A stretch of 64,000 nt of DNA from contig QOQK01000004.1 in NCBI GenBank assembly GCA_003331985.1, forward strand, positions 1-64,000. Reading direction: 5' to 3'. Below the pieces are notes generated by a model that ran no database searches, was not told the DNA's origin, and saw nothing but the letters and a program-made list of their open reading frames with translations. The translations under genes and the position numbers were made by a program. Shown in pieces: positions 11,274-20,277 of this stretch. Every line of letters begins with the position of its first letter. Position 1 is the first letter of the stretch. Origin of the DNA: PS1 clade bacterium. Its GTDB lineage: Bacteria > Pseudomonadota > Alphaproteobacteria > RS24.

Positions 11274-11786
11274 TTAATTGCTGGGAAGCGCGTTCGGGTT
11301 GCCCGAATTAAAGCGTCCGAGGTTGCCGAAGAGTTGTGCAAGAAGGCTTAATTCCTTGCCTCTGGTTGTGGTTATACGCTCCACAAATGCAACAATATTG
11401 CCATCTTCAAGCCCGTAACCACCAATATCACTGACAATATCATTATCGTCAAAATAGACAGCAACAATCTTGCGGTCTGTTACTTCAGGTTTTTTGTATG
11501 AGTTGGTTTCAATGCGGCTGGAAATATAATAATAAGACGCGCCGTCAACTGAAGCGATGGTCGATGGTGAACCCATTATGCTTCTTACCATCTCCTTACT
11601 TGAAGACCCGACAGTGACCTGATTAAGGGTTTCCTCATCAAATACATAGCCGACATTGGAAACAATCGGAGCACAGGAGATTTGACCGACTGTCAAAGAG
11701 GTGGCAATGGTCAAAGCACTCAAGCGCAAAGATTTGCTTAAATATTTTGTAAAGGCGTTCTTTTTATCCGAGATTATTCCGGTCAT
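11274..11786 (-). CDS. bamE: outer membrane protein assembly factor BamE (SmpA/OmlA family)
   Basis: Signal/lipobox-like N-terminus (SLTVGQISCAP), FDEETLNQVTVGSSSKEMVRSIMGSPSTI, YYYISSRIE. Confidence 0.85.
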   Translation of the reverse strand: MTGIISDKKNAFTKYLSKSLRLSALTIATSLTVGQISCAPIVSNVGYVFDEETLNQVTVGSSSKEMVRSIMGSPSTIASVDGASYYYISSRIETNSYKKPEVTDRKIVAVYFDDNDIVSDIGGYGLEDGNIVAFVERITTTRGKELSLLAQLFGNLGRFNSGNPNALPSN

Positions 11787-11873
11787 TGGTCAGCTTTCAT
11801 TATGCAAATACATCTTGAGAAACTTATAAACTCATATTTAAAAGTTTCCTAGTGATACAGCTATCTTGACCTT

Positions 11874-12497
11874 TTGCGCAAGAGGGCTATTTTCGCTGTC
11901 AGTCATTCCGGCTCAAGGTGCAGTATGCGACATTTAATTTTATCTCTTGTTAATTCTTTCAAATCTTTACTCGGCATGAATAAAGAGATGGATATGTATC
12001 TACCTGTTTACACAGCAATTATGAATCAAGCGAGAAAACCTGAGCTCTATGGGGAGCAGGGTGCAAATGATGATTTTGACGGCCGTTTTGAAATTCTTGT
12101 TATGCATATTTATCTTGTGTTGCGCCGTCTAAAAGCTGACGGGCAGGGGCGGCATGGTGCAGGTCAGGTAATCTTTGATTTATTTTTCAGAGATATGGAC
12201 CAGGCGATGCGGGAAATGGGTGTCGGGGATTTGAGTGTCAGCAAAAAAATTAAAAAAATGGCTGAAGCCTTTTATGGGCGTGTTGCAGCTTATGACGAGG
12301 TGATAGATACTGGTAAGGACCAACTCACATCCGTTATTCAAAGAAACTTTTTTGCGGAAACAGAAGGTGATGATAACCAGACGAGAGCCGAGGGATTAGC
12401 CGCTTATATGACTGAAATTGATGTATCGTTAGGTCAGATACCATTGAGCCAACTTTTGTCTCGTGACATTTTTTCGTTTGATAATAAGTCAGGCTAA
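11874..12497 (+). CDS. ubiquinol-cytochrome c chaperone family protein (CBP3-like)
   Basis: YTAIMNQARKPELYG..., FEILVMHIYLVLRRL, IFDLFFRDMDQAMREMGVGDLSVSKKIKKMAEAFYGRVAAYDE; true start may be internal. Confidence 0.88.
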   Translation: MRKRAIFAVSHSGSRCSMRHLILSLVNSFKSLLGMNKEMDMYLPVYTAIMNQARKPELYGEQGANDDFDGRFEILVMHIYLVLRRLKADGQGRHGAGQVIFDLFFRDMDQAMREMGVGDLSVSKKIKKMAEAFYGRVAAYDEVIDTGKDQLTSVIQRNFFAETEGDDNQTRAEGLAAYMTEIDVSLGQIPLSQLLSRDIFSFDNKSG

Positions 12498-12527
12498 GTC
12501 ACACTTTTAAAGTCAGAGGGTGCCGCC

Positions 12528-13049
12528 ATGAATAATGAGTTCAGTCGCGTCATTGATATTGTCAAAATTAAGCCATCAGGCACACGTTTGGAGACAACCG
12601 GGTCAGATGATGAGTGTCATGCATTAAAAACTAGGCTTGGGGTTGAGGGGTTCAGTAACTTGCGTTTGGATATTGACATTACCCCTTGGCGAAAGCAGGG
12701 GCTTCGCATTGAGGGTGTTGTCCAAGCTGATATTGAACAAATTTGCGGCGTAAGCCTTGAGACAATCGTCCAGCATATTGAGGAGCCATTGGCATTTTTT
12801 CTTCTGCCCGAGCATCTAGCTAAGGGACTGGCCGATGATGAAGATGCGGATATGCCCGAAATACTTCAAAATGGTCGAGCGGATATTGGTGAAATAGCTA
12901 TTCAGAATTTATCTCTCGGTATTAGTCCCTATCCAAGAAAGAACGGCGTTTCTTTGAGTTATGTTGAGGCTGAAGAAACTGAAGAAGATCAAAAACAAGA
13001 TAACCCCTTTGCTGTTTTGGAGGGTTTAAGCACACCCAAGGCGGATTGA
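12528..13049 (+). CDS. YceD/DUF177 family protein
   Basis: Acidic C-terminus, IEQICGVSLETIVQHIEEPLAFFLLPE, upstream of plsX as is typical. Confidence 0.85.
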   Translation: MNNEFSRVIDIVKIKPSGTRLETTGSDDECHALKTRLGVEGFSNLRLDIDITPWRKQGLRIEGVVQADIEQICGVSLETIVQHIEEPLAFFLLPEHLAKGLADDEDADMPEILQNGRADIGEIAIQNLSLGISPYPRKNGVSLSYVEAEETEEDQKQDNPFAVLEGLSTPKAD

Positions 13050-13116
13050 TTAGGCGTTGCTATAACCCCAAATTAGGTTAGATTACCGCGATTATATTTA
13101 CTTTGACGGGTACTTA

Positions 13117-14148
13117 ATGTCTCAAACAAGAATATCTATTGATGTGATGGGCGGTGACCGTGATGTGGAAACAGTTCTTACTGGGGTTACACTTGCCTTG
13201 GCGCACAGACCGGAAACTTCCTTCCTTCTGTTTGGTGACACTAAACAGATAGAGCCTTTCCTGAAGAGATTTCCTACCCTCAAGGCTGCAAGTTCAGTTC
13301 ACCATTGTGATGTTGCCATTGATATGGATATGAAGCCCAGTCAAGCTTTGCGTCAGGGGCGCAAAACAAGCAGCATGTGGCAGGCTATTGATGCTGTGAA
13401 TACCGGCATTGCCGACGGCGCTGTCTCGGCCGGGAATACCGGTGCATTAATGGCGATGTCAAAAGTGATTTTGAAAACTCTTAATGGTATTGAGCGACCA
13501 GCTATTGCAGCTATCTGGCCAACCATGAAGGGGGAAACTATTGTTCTGGATATGGGGGCGACTATCGGTGGCTCGGCAGAACAATATTTTCAGTTTGCGG
13601 TTATGGGGGATGCTTATGCCCGCATCATTTTCGGTCTGGAAAGTCCAAGAATAAGCCTTCTTAATATTGGTGTAGAAGAGATGAAGGGTACGGACAGTGT
13701 CAAACAGGCAGCAGATTTACTTACCTCCTCATCCCTAAATTTTTGCGGGTATATTGAAGGTAATGGGATTTCTCAAGGTGATGTTGATGTTGTTGTTACT
13801 GATGGTTTCACCGGTAATGTTGCGCTTAAAACTGCAGAAGGTATTGCACAGCTTATCAGCAGCTATTTAAAGCAGGTAATGGTAAGCTCAATTTTTGCTC
13901 GTATCGGGTATATTTTTGCACGCGGTGCTTTCGGGGCATTGAAGGAGAGGCTTGATCCGGACAATGTCAACGGCGGAACTTTCCTTGGCTTAAACGGTGT
14001 TGTGGTTAAAAGTCATGGGGGTGCATCACCCAAAGGTATTGCGGCAGCGGTTGAACTTGCGATTGAGGTTGCTGCTAATAATATGTCTGAGAAGATTGTT
14101 GACGAGATGGATAAAATGGAAGAAGAATTGCTTGCAACTCAAGAATAG
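13117..14148 (+). CDS. plsX: phosphate acyltransferase PlsX
   Basis: ISIDVMGGDRDVETVLTG, SAGNTGALMAMS, VVTDGFTGNVALKTAEG. Confidence 0.96.
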   Translation: MSQTRISIDVMGGDRDVETVLTGVTLALAHRPETSFLLFGDTKQIEPFLKRFPTLKAASSVHHCDVAIDMDMKPSQALRQGRKTSSMWQAIDAVNTGIADGAVSAGNTGALMAMSKVILKTLNGIERPAIAAIWPTMKGETIVLDMGATIGGSAEQYFQFAVMGDAYARIIFGLESPRISLLNIGVEEMKGTDSVKQAADLLTSSSLNFCGYIEGNGISQGDVDVVVTDGFTGNVALKTAEGIAQLISSYLKQVMVSSIFARIGYIFARGAFGALKERLDPDNVNGGTFLGLNGVVVKSHGGASPKGIAAAVELAIEVAANNMSEKIVDEMDKMEEELLATQE

Positions 14149-14300
14149 CTAGGACTATTTAGCAATATTTTTTGGGGGAAATGTCCACATATCTATTATT
14201 CTGTCCGTGAAATTATAAATAAAGTCTTTATTTGCTATAAAAATCAGTTGTTTCCAGTCTACTCCTTGTGCTTATATTTAAGCATTATTTTGGAGGTTAC

Positions 14301-14615
14301 ATGTCAAACAAAACACTAACACGTGCTGATTTGATTGAAGCCGTCTATAATGAAATCGGTCTTTCGCGCGTTGAGTCATCTGAAATTGTTGAAGCTGTAC
14401 TTGACGAAGTTTCCACTGCGCTGGTTGCAGGTGAAGAAGTCAAACTCTCTTCTTTTGGAACTTTCTCTGTCCGTCAGAAAAGCGGTCGCATAGGTCGTAA
14501 CCCAAAAACCGGTGAAGAAGTGCCAATTACCCCACGAAGGGTTCTATCGTTTCGTGCAAGTCATGTGATGAAGGACCGAATAAATGAAGCCTTTAAGAAA
14601 TTTACATCCAAGTGA
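14301..14615 (+). CDS. ihfA: integration host factor subunit alpha
   Basis: [37 protein letters not shown]..., [37 protein letters not shown]; start ATG 14301 preceded by GGAGG. Confidence 0.95.
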   Translation: MSNKTLTRADLIEAVYNEIGLSRVESSEIVEAVLDEVSTALVAGEEVKLSSFGTFSVRQKSGRIGRNPKTGEEVPITPRRVLSFRASHVMKDRINEAFKKFTSK

Positions 14616-15010
14616 CAAAGTCACCAGAAGCTTTTAAATCCATCAGTGAAGTGGCAGAAATTCTGCAAGTTGATACCCATGTCCTCCGGTTTTGGGAGGG
14701 CAAGTTTAAGCAGATACAACCCATGAAAAATGCAAGTGGTCGGCGACTTTACAGGCCCGATGACATTGCTTTAATTGAGGGTATCAAACATCTGCTTCAT
14801 AATAAGGGCATGACAATTAAAGGTGTCCAAAAACTCCTCAAGGAAAAAGATGCGAGCGTTCTCTTACGATCAGATGCCTCTGGCCTAGATTCGGTGATTG
14901 CTTCTGATGAAGAACATGCAGGCCCAGACCCAAAAACAAAAATGGCTCTACAGAATATCCGTGAAACTTTGGAGAAGGCAAAATTGCTTCTCAAAACTGA
15001 CGAAACTTAG
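14612..15010 (+). CDS. MerR family transcriptional regulator
   Basis: [71 protein letters not shown] start overlapping ihfA stop. Confidence 0.93.
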   Translation: MTKSPEAFKSISEVAEILQVDTHVLRFWEGKFKQIQPMKNASGRRLYRPDDIALIEGIKHLLHNKGMTIKGVQKLLKEKDASVLLRSDASGLDSVIASDEEHAGPDPKTKMALQNIRETLEKAKLLLKTDET

Positions 15011-15077
15011 GCGAAATAAACTCTGTTGCGTCTTTTCCCAAAAACTCCTAGATAATAGCTCACTGACTTTAATTGGA

Positions 15078-15154
15078 CGGAGTGTAGCGCAGCCCGGTAG
15101 CGCACTTGTCTGGGGGACAAGGGGTCGTGGGTTCAAATCCCGCCACTCCGACCA
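15078..15154 (+). tRNA. tRNA-Pro(GGG)
   Basis: 77 nt cloverleaf: CGGAGTG/CACTCCG acceptor, GGTTCAAATCC T-loop, anticodon loop CTGGGGA, encoded CCA. Confidence 0.97.
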
Positions 15155-15319
15155 ATTAGGCAAAAATTCATAAAAACCCCTGATTTTCCCCCAAAATATG
15201 TGATGCATAAATGCAACACATGGGTGCATAACATTATTTTCCGAATTATGTTCGTTTATTAATGGCTGTAAATTTGCCAACGTGTTTCCTGCACAACTTT
15301 TGTTAGGTAGGTATGCTAA

Positions 15320-17605
15320 ATGCTAATTAAATCAAATGAACTGTCTATGGACTGTATTTATAAAAAAGCTTTCGTTTTTGGGCTTTCATTGGCTGTATCG
15401 GGAGGCATGAATGTGTCCTCTGCGTCAGCTCAAGCTCTTGATGAAATTGTTGTTACAGCTCAGAAGCGAGAGGAAAGCCTTCAAGAAGTTGCGTCAGCTG
15501 TTTCAGCTTACAGCAGTGATTTTTTGGAAGAACGTCAGATGTCTTCCATTTCAGGCCTAGAAAAATATACGCCAAACCTTCGCATTACGAATGCACCAAA
15601 TAACGGAACAGCGGCTCAAGTTGCCATCCGTGGTGGCGTTACAATTAACCCTGCGATTACTTGGGAAACGACTGTTGGTATGTATTTGAACGGTGTCTAT
15701 ATCGGTAAGACACAAGGCGGTATCTTTGATGTGGCTGATGTAGAAAGAATGGAAGTATTGCGTGGCCCACAAGGAACGCTTTATGGACGTAACACTCTTG
15801 CTGGTGCCATTAACGTTGTGACCAAAAAACCTTCAGACGAGTCTGGTCTTTCAGCTGAAATCGGGTTTGGTAATTACAACCGCAAGCACACAAAGCTGAA
15901 AATGGATCTTGGTCAAACAGGTAAACTGCGGACCAAAATTTCTGCTTACATGATTAATCGTGATGGTATTGTTGAGTCTACAGGCCCAGATGGTGACTTG
16001 GAAGATAAAGATCAAGTATCAGCGATTGCCGCTTTTAGCTATGACGTCACTGATAATGTGGTCATTGATTATAGCTATGACTATAGCAACACCACGCAAA
16101 ACCCACCCTATTCACAACCTGTGCGTGTGAGTGCCGGAGGTATTTGGGACCCTGCATCACCTTTCTATGCATTTGGTGGCGCTTTCTTCCCACTTGACCA
16201 GCATGTTTTTGCCGACAGGCAGGAAAATGTCCAACTGGATAATAATGTTCAGGAAAAATCCAAAATCAAAGGTCACTCATTGACCATTGAAGCCCAGCTC
16301 GATAACGCTGTGTTCAAGTCCATCACAGGTATCCGTGATATGGAGTGGTCTGATGTTCTTGATCTGGATGGCTCGCCTTACTTTATTGCGCATACATCAC
16401 GTTTCACTGATTTTGAGTCTAAAAGTCAGGAATTCCAACTTGTAGGTTCTCGTGGCGACATTAATTACGTTGTGGGTGCTTATTACTACTCTGATGATGC
16501 CTATACGAATAACCCGCAACAATATTTTGGTGGCGGCGTTTCATTTGACTCTCAATATGGGAGTGAAACTGAAGCTTATGCAGTCTATGCGCAACTCGAT
16601 TATCCACTATCAGATCAGCTGACTGTCAAAGGTGGACTGCGTTACACGGAAGAGGAAAAAAGTATCGTCCGTACAAATATTGCACTCGCTTCCAGTGATC
16701 CGGCTACAATTGCGGCATGTGCGAATACATTCCCATGTACATTCATACCTGCCGGAACAACAGCCTCAACAGAGTTTGACGATGTGTCACCGGAGCTTTC
16801 ATTTGAATATGCATATAATGACGACATCAATCTCTATGCGCGTTTTGCCAAGGGCTTTAAGTCAGGTGGTTTCAACGGCGAAGCAGGTTCCATTGGAGAG
16901 ACAACCTCACCATATGAAGCTGAAGAAGTAAATTCCTTTGAGATTGGTGCGAAAATGCGCCTGATGGAAGATCGTCTTCAGTTGAATACAGCCTTGTTCA
17001 CCAATGAGCATGAAGATATGCAATTGTCTATCTTTACCGCACAAGGTGCTGCTGCCTCTAATGTCAGAAATGCCGGTCAGGCAACAATTAGTGGTCTTGA
17101 AATTGAAGCGCTGTTTATGGCCAATGAGCGTCTGATGATGAGATTCAGCTATGGCTATCTTGACGCCGAATATGATGAGTTCCTGGAGCTTGGTACTGAT
17201 GTTGCCAATAACAGAGCTCTGCCGCATGCCCCGGAAAATTCACTGGGTATCGGTTTTGATGCTTATCTTATGAATAATGAAAATGGTTCACTGAAGTTGA
17301 ATGTTGATTATTCATATGTTGATGATTACTTCGTATACCCATACGCGCTTGTTGGCGGTGATGGTGGCGGATATAACGCCTACAACACAGTGGTCGATTC
17401 TTATGGGACGGTTGACGCCCAGCTTATCTGGTCAGATCTTCCATTCGGTAATGACAGCATGAAGCTGACACTCTGGGGTAAAAATATCGGGGATGAAGAG
17501 TATGTCGCAAACTACATCGATTTTGGTGCAGGTTTTGGCGGTATGACCCTTGGTTATTTCGGAGAGCCGGTCACTTATGGTCTGACAGCTTCAATGAGCT
17601 GGTAA
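15320..17605 (+). CDS. TonB-dependent receptor
   Basis: LDEIVVTAQKREESLQEVASAVSAY TonB box/plug, RGPQGTLYGRNTLAGAINVVTKKP, C-terminal aromatic residue (SMSW). Confidence 0.95.
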   Translation: MLIKSNELSMDCIYKKAFVFGLSLAVSGGMNVSSASAQALDEIVVTAQKREESLQEVASAVSAYSSDFLEERQMSSISGLEKYTPNLRITNAPNNGTAAQVAIRGGVTINPAITWETTVGMYLNGVYIGKTQGGIFDVADVERMEVLRGPQGTLYGRNTLAGAINVVTKKPSDESGLSAEIGFGNYNRKHTKLKMDLGQTGKLRTKISAYMINRDGIVESTGPDGDLEDKDQVSAIAAFSYDVTDNVVIDYSYDYSNTTQNPPYSQPVRVSAGGIWDPASPFYAFGGAFFPLDQHVFADRQENVQLDNNVQEKSKIKGHSLTIEAQLDNAVFKSITGIRDMEWSDVLDLDGSPYFIAHTSRFTDFESKSQEFQLVGSRGDINYVVGAYYYSDDAYTNNPQQYFGGGVSFDSQYGSETEAYAVYAQLDYPLSDQLTVKGGLRYTEEEKSIVRTNIALASSDPATIAACANTFPCTFIPAGTTASTEFDDVSPELSFEYAYNDDINLYARFAKGFKSGGFNGEAGSIGETTSPYEAEEVNSFEIGAKMRLMEDRLQLNTALFTNEHEDMQLSIFTAQGAAASNVRNAGQATISGLEIEALFMANERLMMRFSYGYLDAEYDEFLELGTDVANNRALPHAPENSLGIGFDAYLMNNENGSLKLNVDYSYVDDYFVYPYALVGGDGGGYNAYNTVVDSYGTVDAQLIWSDLPFGNDSMKLTLWGKNIGDEEYVANYIDFGAGFGGMTLGYFGEPVTYGLTASMSW

Positions 17606-17677
17606 GTATAGAGACTTGAATTGCTTGCATGAATAATTCGGAGGAATCTGAAAGGTTTTATGAGCAATAACATATTG

Positions 17678-17707
17678 AAAGAGGCGGGTTGACCCGCCTC
17701 TTTTTTT
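17678..17707 (+). terminator. Rho-independent terminator downstream of TonB receptor
   Basis: AAAGAGGCGGG-TTGA-CCCGCCTCTTT stem-loop with T run. Confidence 0.93.
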
Positions 17708-17793
17708 ACTCTTCTATTAGGTGGATTTTTCGTATCTCGCCTCATGCTATGTTACATAATTAGAATTCCAGATTTGACTTAAAAGGAAAAGAA

Positions 17794-19416
17794 ATGCCGG
17801 CATTTGTGTCCAGATTGGATGTTAATAGCGATGCATATCAAAAAAATCGTTCTGAGCAACTAGAGAATATTGAGCTTCTCCGTCAGCTTCAGGCGCGGGC
17901 AAAAGCAGCTTCTGAAAAACGCCGTCCAAGATTTGAAGAACGCGGACAGTTAACCCCGCGGGACAGATTGGCAAGATTACTTGATGTGGGTATGCCATTT
18001 GTCGAGTTGTTTAATTTAGCCAGTTATTGTGTCGACGATCCTAATCGTGAAACAAGTTTACCAGGCGCCTCTATTTTGGCGGGTATCGGATATATAAGCG
18101 GTGTCCGCAGTATGATTTGCGTGGATGACAGTGGCATCAATGCTGGGGCTGCTACAGAACGCGGTTTTGACAAGCTGACAGCTTGTATTCAGATTGCTAT
18201 TTCAAACAAGCTCCCCTTTATTCATTTGGTTGAAAGTGCCGGCGCGAATTTGATGGCCTATAAAATTGAGGGATGGGCTTACGCAGGGCGTGTTTTTTAC
18301 AGTCTCGCCAAAGCGAGTGCGGCAGGTGTGCCAACCTTCACCATTTTACATGGCCCTTCTACGGCGGGTGGGGCCTATATGCCCGGCATGTCCGATTATA
18401 ATGTCGGGGTAAAAAATAATGGTATGGCGGCTCTTGGCGGGGCTGCGCTAGTACAAGCCGCAACCGGTGAGATTGCTGATGAGCGCGAATTGGGCGGCAC
18501 AGAGATGCATGCCTCTGTGTCGGGTTTGATGGAACATCTGGCTGAAGATGATGCCGATGGAATTCATAAAATGCGTGAGCTTGTCGGGCGTCTTGGTTGG
18601 AACAGTCATTGCCCACCGACACCTCAGCGTAAATTTCAAGACCCTTTATATGATACGGAAGAAATTCTTGGTCTCGTGCCAACTGATTATAAAGTTCCCT
18701 ATGACTCAAGAGAACTAATAGTACGCCTTGTAGATGGGTCGGATTTTATCGAATTCAGCAATCGCTTTGGCACTAATCTGGTTTGTGTACATGCGAGTAT
18801 TTTTGGTCACGATGTTGCTCTGGTTGCTAATAATGGTCCGATGGGGCCTGATGAAGCTGCTAAAGGGGCGCATTTTTTCCAAACTGTCGATCAGGCGAAT
18901 ATTCCGCTTATCTTCCTGAATAATATTACCGGCTATATGGTTGGAACGGAATACGAGCAAGCGGGTATGATTAAGCATGGCGCGAAGATGATTCAAGCTG
19001 TGTCTAACATCCGCGTGCCGAAGCTAACTTTTTATGTCGGTGCAAGTTATGGTGCGGGGAATTACGGCATGTCAGGTTTTGGCTATGAGCCGGACTTTCT
19101 GTTCACATGGCCGTCTGCGTCATCGGGTGTTATGGGTGGCGAGCAAGCTGCCGCAACAATGGAAGCTGTCGCTTTTGCAGGTGCTCAAAGGCGTGGCACA
19201 GAACCCGATATTGATGCGCTTGCCAAACAAAGCTCAGCAATTATTTCGCATTTTGATAGCCAGTGTGATGCCTTCTACAGTTCCGGGCGGATGCTTGATC
19301 AAGGTATGATTGATCCGCGGGATACACGAAATATATGTGGTTTCCTCTTACAAACATTGTGGGAACGTGAGCACCGCAAAATCCAGCCAAATGCCTTTGG
19401 CATTTCACGAATGTAG
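17794..19416 (+). CDS. acyl-CoA carboxylase carboxyltransferase (beta) subunit, MCC/GCC/PCC superfamily, substrate uncertain
   Basis: 540 aa; RGQLTPRDRLARLLD, STAGGAYMPGMSDY, NNITGYMVGTEYEQAGMIKHGAKMIQAVS, YGAGNYGMSG. Confidence 0.9.
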   Translation: MPAFVSRLDVNSDAYQKNRSEQLENIELLRQLQARAKAASEKRRPRFEERGQLTPRDRLARLLDVGMPFVELFNLASYCVDDPNRETSLPGASILAGIGYISGVRSMICVDDSGINAGAATERGFDKLTACIQIAISNKLPFIHLVESAGANLMAYKIEGWAYAGRVFYSLAKASAAGVPTFTILHGPSTAGGAYMPGMSDYNVGVKNNGMAALGGAALVQAATGEIADERELGGTEMHASVSGLMEHLAEDDADGIHKMRELVGRLGWNSHCPPTPQRKFQDPLYDTEEILGLVPTDYKVPYDSRELIVRLVDGSDFIEFSNRFGTNLVCVHASIFGHDVALVANNGPMGPDEAAKGAHFFQTVDQANIPLIFLNNITGYMVGTEYEQAGMIKHGAKMIQAVSNIRVPKLTFYVGASYGAGNYGMSGFGYEPDFLFTWPSASSGVMGGEQAAATMEAVAFAGAQRRGTEPDIDALAKQSSAIISHFDSQCDAFYSSGRMLDQGMIDPRDTRNICGFLLQTLWEREHRKIQPNAFGISRM

Positions 19417-19456
19417 CTTTTGAAAAAAGACAACTGAAATCGGACTTATAGGACTA

Positions 19457-20272
19457 ATGATGACAAATTTACCGGATACAACATTTCTCGTCACGGAACT
19501 TGATAAAGGTTGGCTGACTGTTTGGCTGAATCGTCCGGATGTAAAAAACGCAATGTCCCGCGCTCTTACTGATGAACTTCAGGCTGTTCTCGCAGCAATA
19601 CGTGATGATAGAAGCATACGCGGGATGACACTGCGCGGGAAAGATGGGGTCTTTTGTGCTGGCGGAGATTTAAAAGAGTTTAAAGAAAATTTCCAGCAAG
19701 CCGACAAATCGCCTGACGACGTAGCTGAATATAGCCTGCATATGGGTGAAATGTTTGAGGCATTGTCCACCCTTCCTATGCCAGTTATTGCTCTGGTAGA
19801 AGGCCCCGCAATGGCGGGAGGGTTCGGCCTTGTTTGCGCATGTGATGTGGTTATTGTGACAGAAGATGCAAAATTCGCGATGACTGAGGCAGCAATTGGG
19901 ATACCTCCGGCTCAGATTATTCCACATGTAGCAAGCCGTTTAGGTTTACCCGTAGCGCGTCGCATGGTGATGACTGCAGCGCGTATTGGATCTGAAGAAG
20001 CATTAACAATCGGTCTTGCTGATTTTGTTGCAAAAGATGGTGTGGAAGCGGAAGCCAAAGAAGCTGAAATTAAAAAAGCTGTCATGCGTTGTGCGCCAAA
20101 TGCAAATGCTGTGAGTAAGGAGATTATTTTTGCCAGCCGAACACTTCAGGGCAAAGAGATAATTGAATTTGCAGCCAAAGGATTTGCCGAGGCTATTGTT
20201 GGTGAAGAGGGGCGGGAGGGTATTGCTTCTTTCCTAGAGAAAAGAAAACCTCGTTGGGCAGAAGAGAATTAA
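19457..20272 (+). CDS. enoyl-CoA hydratase/isomerase (methylglutaconyl-/isohexenylglutaconyl-CoA hydratase-like)
   Basis: WLNRPDVKNAMSRALTDEL, GKDGVFCAGGDLKEF, GPAMAGGFGLVCACDVVI; between the carboxylase subunits. Confidence 0.88.
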   Translation: MMTNLPDTTFLVTELDKGWLTVWLNRPDVKNAMSRALTDELQAVLAAIRDDRSIRGMTLRGKDGVFCAGGDLKEFKENFQQADKSPDDVAEYSLHMGEMFEALSTLPMPVIALVEGPAMAGGFGLVCACDVVIVTEDAKFAMTEAAIGIPPAQIIPHVASRLGLPVARRMVMTAARIGSEEALTIGLADFVAKDGVEAEAKEAEIKKAVMRCAPNANAVSKEIIFASRTLQGKEIIEFAAKGFAEAIVGEEGREGIASFLEKRKPRWAEEN

Positions 20273-20277
20273 AAATT

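Noticed and set aside
14898-15173. ORF on + strand encoding ...SVAQPGSALVWGTRGRGFKSRHSDQ...
   Set aside because: Sense translation through tRNA-Pro; also a classic spurious annotation.
14948-15280. ORF on - strand encoding ...WSEWRDLNPRPLVPQTSALPGCATLRPIK...
   Set aside because: Antisense translation of tRNA-Pro; a well-known type of spurious protein annotation.
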